A stretch of DNA of 64,000 nt from Collinsella aerofaciens (GTDB lineage: Bacteria > Actinomycetota > Coriobacteriia > Coriobacteriales > Coriobacteriaceae), in the NCBI RefSeq assembly GCF_015561195.1, contig NZ_JADMSU010000006.1, positions 1 through 64,000 of the forward strand. Reading direction: 5' to 3'. Shown here piece by piece: positions 59,515 to 64,000 of this stretch. Positions within the stretch are counted from its first letter, which is position 1; every line of letters starts with the position of its first letter. Under the pieces are notes generated by a model, which saw only the letters and a list, made by a program, of their open reading frames with translations, was not told the origin of the DNA and made no database searches. The position numbers were made by a program, and so were the translations under genes.

Positions 59515-61143
59515 CTAGCCTCGAACTTCTTCGAGCATCTGCTTTGCGTGGGCCAAGCTTGCCTCGGACTGATCGCCGCTGAGCATGCGGGCGATCTCGG
59601 CGGTACGCGCTTCGCCGGTTACCTCGTCCAAATGCGTCTGGGGAACATCGCCCGGCTCCTTGCTGACAACATAATGCTTGTCGGCCACGACGGCGACTTG
59701 CGCCAAGTGGGTTACGACAATCACTTGATGCGTAGCGGCAAGATCGACCAGCACACCAGCAAGAGCACGAGCCGTGGAGCCGCCGACACCGGCATCGACC
59801 TCGTCAAATACCAGTGTGTCGACGCCGTCAGCATTACCCAAGACCACCTTGCTCGCCAGCATGACGCGGCTGAGCTCGCCGCCCGAGGCAATGCGGCGCA
59901 GGGGACGCGGCGTCAAGCCGGCACCGCTGCGATACAAAAGCTCGTAGCTTGAAGGACCCGCCGGCGTCCACTCGGCGCGCGGAAGATCACGCGACTCCCA
60001 AACGAGCTCGGCGCCGCCCATCTCCAAGCGTGCCATCTGACGACCAACCTCGTGGCAGAAGCGCGGGGCCGCCGTATTGCGAGCGCGCTTAAGCGCCTTG
60101 GCGGCAGCGAACAGCTCGCGCTCGGCGCTCCCGAGTGCCTCACGCGCCTTTTTGATCTGCTCATCGCCATCATCGACCAGGGACAGCAGCTCTTGCGAGC
60201 GATCGCGCATGGCAAAAACATCGTCCATGGTGGGACCCCACTGACGCAACAGGCCCTTGAGGTCGGAATACCGCTCACGCATGCGAGCGAGCTCGCGCGG
60301 GTCGAAGGCGACGCCATCGCGATAGGCACGAAGCTCGTTCGCGCTATCCTCAAGGGAGATGCAGGCATCCGAAAGCGCATCGGCAATGTCGCCCAGTTTG
60401 CGATCGACGGTAGCCATACGGGAAAGCTCGGCCACGGCGCTGTTCACGGCATCGAGCGCTCCACCTTCGGCGGCAAGCGATGCATGGGCATCGTTAGCTG
60501 TGGCAACCAGTACCTCGGCATGTTCGGAGCGCGGCAGCAGTTCCTCGAGTTCCTCATACTCGCCCGGCTTGGGGTCGACCTCGCCGATGCGCTCGAGGGC
60601 AAAGCGAGCCTCCTCGACACGGCTCCCCTGCGCACGCGAGGCTTCCTCCACACGGCGAAGCTCCTTGGCGGCGTCACGCGAAGCCTTAAAACAGGCGCGA
60701 TACTTCTCGAGCGCCTCAAGCGCTGCGCGCCCAGCCCAGGCATCGACCATGGCAACATGATGCGCCGGATCGAGAAGGCGCTGGTGCTCATGCTGGCCGC
60801 ACAGATCCATCATCACGCCGACGCGCTCGGAAAGCTCGCGCACGCTGGCGATGCGGCCATCGATCCTGACGCGACTGCGGCCTTCGGCAGAAAGGCTGCG
60901 CTGCACGGTGAAACCCTCCGAGTCGTGCGGGCCATCGAACAAGCGCGCCTCGACGCTGGCAAGCTCCTCTCCCTCGCGCACCGTCGACGAATCTGCACGC
61001 TCGCCCAATATGAGCTTGAGCGCCGAAAGCAGAGCGGTCTTACCGGCACCAGTCTCGCCGGTTAGGACAGTCAGGCCAGCACTCGGAACCAACGTCGCCT
61101 CGCGAATGAGTGCAATGTTAGAAACCTGCAGCTCATCGATCAT
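59515..61143 (-). CDS. recN: DNA repair protein RecN
   Basis: 542 aa. SMC-like ATPase of double-strand break repair. Walker A TGETGAGKTALLSALKLILG (residues about 28-47), central coiled-coil region (150-350) and C-terminal signature IASGGELSRVMLASKVVL, Walker B DTLVFDEVDAGVGG and ATHQVIVVTHLAQVA are present. The ATG overlaps the nadK stop by 11 bases and has GGAG six bases upstream, so it is coupled to nadK. recN beside nadK and tlyA is a conserved arrangement in Gram-positive bacteria and Actinobacteria. Confidence 0.95.
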   Translation of the reverse strand: MIDELQVSNIALIREATLVPSAGLTVLTGETGAGKTALLSALKLILGERADSSTVREGEELASVEARLFDGPHDSEGFTVQRSLSAEGRSRVRIDGRIASVRELSERVGVMMDLCGQHEHQRLLDPAHHVAMVDAWAGRAALEALEKYRACFKASRDAAKELRRVEEASRAQGSRVEEARFALERIGEVDPKPGEYEELEELLPRSEHAEVLVATANDAHASLAAEGGALDAVNSAVAELSRMATVDRKLGDIADALSDACISLEDSANELRAYRDGVAFDPRELARMRERYSDLKGLLRQWGPTMDDVFAMRDRSQELLSLVDDGDEQIKKAREALGSAERELFAAAKALKRARNTAAPRFCHEVGRQMARLEMGGAELVWESRDLPRAEWTPAGPSSYELLYRSGAGLTPRPLRRIASGGELSRVMLASKVVLGNADGVDTLVFDEVDAGVGGSTARALAGVLVDLAATHQVIVVTHLAQVAVVADKHYVVSKEPGDVPQTHLDEVTGEARTAEIARMLSGDQSEASLAHAKQMLEEVRG

Positions 61144-61993
61144 GACGCACTCCGTAGAACACGCGGCTCACCGAGTTATAGAAGCTCTCGGGGCCGTAAT
61201 CCAGCAGCAGCACATCGCCGGGACCACGACGCACGGCCACGCTCTCGACCGTGCCATCGCAGGTAATAAACTGCCCGTCGATGGCAATCGCCGGCACGCT
61301 CGGGCGATCATCGGACATAAAGATCTCGACGACATCACTCGGCGAGGTCAAAAAAGCGCGAGCCTGAATGGTATGCGGAGCGATGGGCACACAGACCATA
61401 CCCGTGTAATCGGGGCTGACAATGGGGCCGCCGGCGGAAAGCGCGTAGCCGGTGGAGCCGGTCGCCGTCGAAACAACGACACCGTCGCCGCGAAGGCGGT
61501 CGATATGATGGCCGGACACCGTGATGTCAAATTCGACCATATCGGACAGGGGGCCGCGCGTAAGTGCCATATCGTTGAGGGCAAACGTGCGCACGACATC
61601 CTTCGCGCCGTCTTCGCGCACGGACACAATATCCGCGGCGATGGTGGCGCGGCGGCTCACGTGGAGCTCGCCGGACAGAGCATCGCTCACAACCTGCAGA
61701 ATGTCGCGCTCCTCGGGGCTCGCAGCAGTTAAAAAGCCCAGGTGACCATAGGAAAGACCAAGGATAGGAATCTCGCGATGGTTGAGGATGCGGGCAGCGC
61801 GCAGCAACGTGCCGTCGCCGCCGAGCGTAATGACCAGATCGGAGCCATCAATATCAGGCGTGCTTTGAATCTTCGATCGCTGGTCGGCAGCCCATGCGAC
61901 CTCGTAGCCCTGGCGCGAAAGCCAAAGCTCGAGCATCAGGCCGCTCTCGACCGCCTCTTGCTTGTAGTAATTGGGGACCAGAAAGACCTTCAT
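61133..61993 (-). CDS. nadK: NAD kinase
   Basis: 286 aa. Phosphorylates NAD+ to NADP+. The GGDGTLLRAAR motif (residues about 57-67, with catalytic Asp), LGFLTAASPEE, the second conserved region NDMALTRGPLSDMVEF, and DGVVVSTATGSTGYALSAGGPIV are present. It overlaps tlyA (ATGA) and recN, forming one tightly packed operon. Confidence 0.95.
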   Translation of the reverse strand: MKVFLVPNYYKQEAVESGLMLELWLSRQGYEVAWAADQRSKIQSTPDIDGSDLVITLGGDGTLLRAARILNHREIPILGLSYGHLGFLTAASPEERDILQVVSDALSGELHVSRRATIAADIVSVREDGAKDVVRTFALNDMALTRGPLSDMVEFDITVSGHHIDRLRGDGVVVSTATGSTGYALSAGGPIVSPDYTGMVCVPIAPHTIQARAFLTSPSDVVEIFMSDDRPSVPAIAIDGQFITCDGTVESVAVRRGPGDVLLLDYGPESFYNSVSRVFYGVRHDR

Positions 61994-62793
61994 AGCGTTG
62001 CAGCTTTCTCGCTCAAAGCCGATACCTGGGATTGAAGCTCATCGTCGGCGCGCTCCCCGGGGACAAACCTTGTGCCGTACAGGAAAAACTCAACGTTGCC
62101 CTTGGCACCATGAATGGGTGACACGCACACATCGACCGGGAACAGGCCCTTGGCGGCAAAAAGCTCAATCGCCGCCACGAGTGTATCGCGGCGGACGGCG
62201 GAGTCGGTCACGATACCGCCGTCGCCCACCAGCGCAGCCGGCGCCTCAAACTGGGGCTTTACGAGCGTGCAGAACGAACCCGAAGGCTTCAGGCACGCCA
62301 GCACGGCGTCGATGATATTCGCGATGCTGGTAAACGAGACATCACATACAGCCAGGTCGATGGCACCGGCATAGCCAAGCTCAGGCAGCTGCGTCACGTT
62401 TGTGCGCTCATGCAGCGTCACGCGATCGTCCTGACGCAACGACCAATCAAACTGGGCGCGACCCACGTCCACCGAAACAACGGTCGCAGCTCCGCGCTTG
62501 AGCAGACAATCGGTAAAGCCGCCGGTAGAGCAGCCTACGTCCAGGCAGACAAGGCCCGTCGGGTCGATACAAAACGCATCGAGCGCACCCTCGAGCTTAA
62601 GGCCGCCGCGCCCAACGTACGGAATGCGCCCCTTCACGTGCAGAGGCAAGCCCGGGGTCACCTTAAGGCCCGGCGAAGTCAAGCGCTCGCCGCCACTCGA
62701 GACCAGGCCGGCCATAAGAGTGCGAAGGGCATCCGCGCGATCGGCGCAGATGCCCTGTGAAATCAGTTCGTCATCAAGACGCACGCGTTTCAT
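61990..62793 (-). CDS. tlyA: TlyA-family rRNA 2'-O-methyltransferase
   Basis: 267 aa. The N-terminal S4 RNA-binding domain (KRVRLDDELISQGICADRADALRTLMAG) is followed by a FtsJ/RrmJ-like methyltransferase with YVGRGGLKLEGAL (K of the catalytic tetrad), the SAM motif CLDVGCSTGGFTDCLL, and LAVCDVSFTSI. Mycobacterial TlyA methylates 16S and 23S rRNA and gives capreomycin sensitivity. The start is uncertain: ATG 62793 gives the usual N-terminus; ATG 62802 is possible; neither has a strong site. An open frame back to 62892 overlaps xseB and was rejected. Confidence 0.88.
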   Translation of the reverse strand: MKRVRLDDELISQGICADRADALRTLMAGLVSSGGERLTSPGLKVTPGLPLHVKGRIPYVGRGGLKLEGALDAFCIDPTGLVCLDVGCSTGGFTDCLLKRGAATVVSVDVGRAQFDWSLRQDDRVTLHERTNVTQLPELGYAGAIDLAVCDVSFTSIANIIDAVLACLKPSGSFCTLVKPQFEAPAALVGDGGIVTDSAVRRDTLVAAIELFAAKGLFPVDVCVSPIHGAKGNVEFFLYGTRFVPGERADDELQSQVSALSEKAATL

Positions 62794-62827
62794 GAATGCC
62801 ATCAACCATTCGTATCCGGAGATGCGG

Positions 62828-63067
62828 CTAACTATCCTGGGATTCGTTTGCCGCATCCTCATCGTATTCCTGTTCGAGCTTATCGGCCTCACGCGGCGTC
62901 AGCTCAAACTTGTCGACCATATCGACCGCGCGGGAGCCCAGCTCAATCGCTTCGTCAAACAGATCGAGCGAACGCTCCAAGGACGTATCCTTGGAGCGAA
63001 CGGTAGCGATGATCTGGTCCAGACGGTCCGAGATCTCGTCAAAGTTACGGACAGAACCCTCTGGCAT
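62828..63067 (-). CDS. xseB: exodeoxyribonuclease VII small subunit
   Basis: 79 aa, the usual size. RNFDEISDRLDQIIATVRSKDTSLERSLDLFDEAIEL matches the helical XseB pattern (LEEAL-type repeats) that binds the large subunit XseA, which is not in the window. GAGGAG precedes the ATG. It starts two bases after the nusB stop. Confidence 0.92.
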   Translation of the reverse strand: MPEGSVRNFDEISDRLDQIIATVRSKDTSLERSLDLFDEAIELGSRAVDMVDKFELTPREADKLEQEYDEDAANESQDS

Positions 63068-63069
63068 GG

Positions 63070-63657
63070 CTACTCCTCGACGGAGTCGGCCTCGACGGCC
63101 TCAGCAGCGTCCATATCCTCGGCAAGTACACCGGCGGTAGCCTGAGCGGCAGCGACCTTGGCGGCAGCCTCAGCAGCCTGGGCCTCCTCGCGAGCGCGAT
63201 CCTCGGCCAGCAGTTCCTGGTACAGGTCCTCACCCGGCAACTCCTCGCTGCGCGCGATCTTGCCCAGCACGCCGTTGACGAACGACGCGGACTGGTCGGT
63301 GCCATAGGCCTTGGCAAGTTCGACGGCCTCGTTGATCACGATAGCGTCCGAGACCTCTTCGTCGGTGAGGAAGCGCATCTCGTAGACGGCGATACGCAGC
63401 AGGTTGCGGTCGGCGCCGGGCATGCGCATAAGATCCCAGTTCTTGGCAACGGAGCGCAGGGCGCAGTCGATGCGGTCGATATGCTCGTAGGCACCGCGGC
63501 ACAGCTCCAGCGCATAGGGGTCGAGGGGACCCTTCGAGATCAGGAAATCGCCCTCGAGGACGCGCTCGAGCGGGCTGTCCGTGGCCTCGGCCTGGAACAG
63601 CAGCTGCAGCGCCTGACTGCGGGCAAGCGTGCGCCCGCGATAAACCTTAAGGCTCAA
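63070..63657 (-). CDS. nusB: transcription antitermination protein NusB
   Basis: 195 aa. The all-helical NusB domain (residues 1-140) has RTLARSQALQLLFQAEA, WDLMRMPGADRNLLRIAVYEMRF, AIVINEAVELAKAYGT and FVNGVLGKIAR; it binds boxA RNA with NusE to allow rRNA transcription. An Ala/Glu-rich acidic extension of about 50 residues follows, which is longer than typical. The start is TTG 63657 with AAGGAG seven bases upstream. Operon with the Asp23 gene upstream and xseB downstream. Confidence 0.94.
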   Translation of the reverse strand: MSLKVYRGRTLARSQALQLLFQAEATDSPLERVLEGDFLISKGPLDPYALELCRGAYEHIDRIDCALRSVAKNWDLMRMPGADRNLLRIAVYEMRFLTDEEVSDAIVINEAVELAKAYGTDQSASFVNGVLGKIARSEELPGEDLYQELLAEDRAREEAQAAEAAAKVAAAQATAGVLAEDMDAAEAVEADSVEE

Positions 63658-63660
63658 AGG

Positions 63661-64000
63661 TTACTCCTTGGGGAAAACGAGGCCGTCGATGCAAACGTCA
63701 ACGCGCTCGACCTCGACGCCCACCTGGGCATCGATGGCGGTGACCACGGCGGCGCGAACGGCCTCGGCGAGCTTCTTGAACGGATAGCCAAAGAACACCA
63801 CGACACGCACGGTGAGTGCGAGCTTGTCGCCGACGACCTCGGCCTCGACCGCCGGCTCGGAAGCCGGGGCCTTGGACGAGAGCATCATGGAGACAAGGTT
63901 GGTGGCAAGGTCCTTGACGCCAACGGAGGCGATGCCCTCGACATCCGACACGGCGCGCGAGACGATGGCGGTCAGAACATCGGGCGAAATGCCGATGCCG
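63661..64000 (-). CDS. Asp23/Gls24 family envelope stress protein, partial
   Basis: Cut off by the window edge; 112 codons are visible and the start lies beyond 64000. The readable part, ISPDVLTAIVSRAVSDVEGIASVGV then a linker, LALTVRVVVFFGYPFKKLAEAVR and VEVERVDVCIDGLVF, is the typical Asp23 (DUF322) alpha/beta domain. It commonly lies directly upstream of nusB in Gram-positive bacteria, as here. A GTG at 63951 inside the frame is not the true start. Confidence 0.85.
   Translation of the reverse strand, partial: GIGISPDVLTAIVSRAVSDVEGIASVGVKDLATNLVSMMLSSKAPASEPAVEAEVVGDKLALTVRVVVFFGYPFKKLAEAVRAAVVTAIDAQVGVEVERVDVCIDGLVFPKE

Overview
The window looks like chromosomal DNA of a high-GC anaerobic gut actinobacterium of the class Coriobacteriia, most likely Collinsella or a close relative. 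This is inferred from the gene set and codon use (a GlgC/GlgD pair, a LoaP-type NusG paralogue, fructose PTS, single-chain Fe-S serine dehydratase, Asp23 protein, histone-like Lys/Ala/Thr-rich protein tails). No rRNA is present to prove it.

Layout. 1-1,360: tRNA-Val and a DUF3825 protein. 1,718-10,562: an accessory, lower-GC, defence-flavoured island. It holds a dCTP-deaminase/dUTPase-fold membrane protein that lacks the expected catalytic glutamate, two small one-pass membrane proteins, an LPXTG surface protein, a CAP12/Pycsar-type TIR effector, an Apea-like HEPN protein, the C-terminal stump of a UvrD-family helicase, a type I hsdS pseudogene stopped by a TAG, and an ORF that joins an integrase N-terminal remnant to an unknown protein. 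10,688-13,347: a short polysaccharide operon (LoaP antiterminator, phosphoglycosyl transferase, UDP-glucose dehydrogenase) behind a long leader. 14,133-15,619: tRNA-Ala, thiamine pyrophosphokinase and a HAD phosphatase. 15,966-29,009: a complete glycogen cluster glgB-glgP-glgC-glgD-glgA, then a GH13-GH77 fusion enzyme. A TGGTAAA(A)C motif recurs upstream of both units. 29,098-40,341: housekeeping genes (FmdB zinc ribbon; rsmB-fmt-def-priA; gltX; metK; sdaA). 40,491-49,613: L,D-transpeptidase, a MacAB-like ABC export operon, radical SAM protein, TetR regulator, YbhN-type flippase-like protein. 49,764-51,362: tRNA-Glu and CCA-adding enzyme. 51,564-59,457: a fructose PTS regulon with two tandem 1-phosphofructokinases, EI, HPr, FruA (IIB-IIC-IIA) and a divergent RpiR regulator. 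59,515-64,000: recN-nadK-tlyA-xseB-nusB and a partial Asp23/Gls24 gene.

The least expected feature is a set of dispersed intergenic inverted-repeat elements. Three copies (32,011; 38,588; 55,934) share a core hairpin of about 55 nt, with compensatory base changes between copies. The core is enclosed by long arms (26-36 bp) that are perfectly self-complementary in each copy but almost unrelated between copies. A second family (four copies) has termini of the type AGTTGCGGTGAAATA and unrelated interiors. A third is REP/BIME-like (GGGACA...TGTCCC). No transposase for any of them is visible here. All functional calls are by reading translated sequence; no database search was run.
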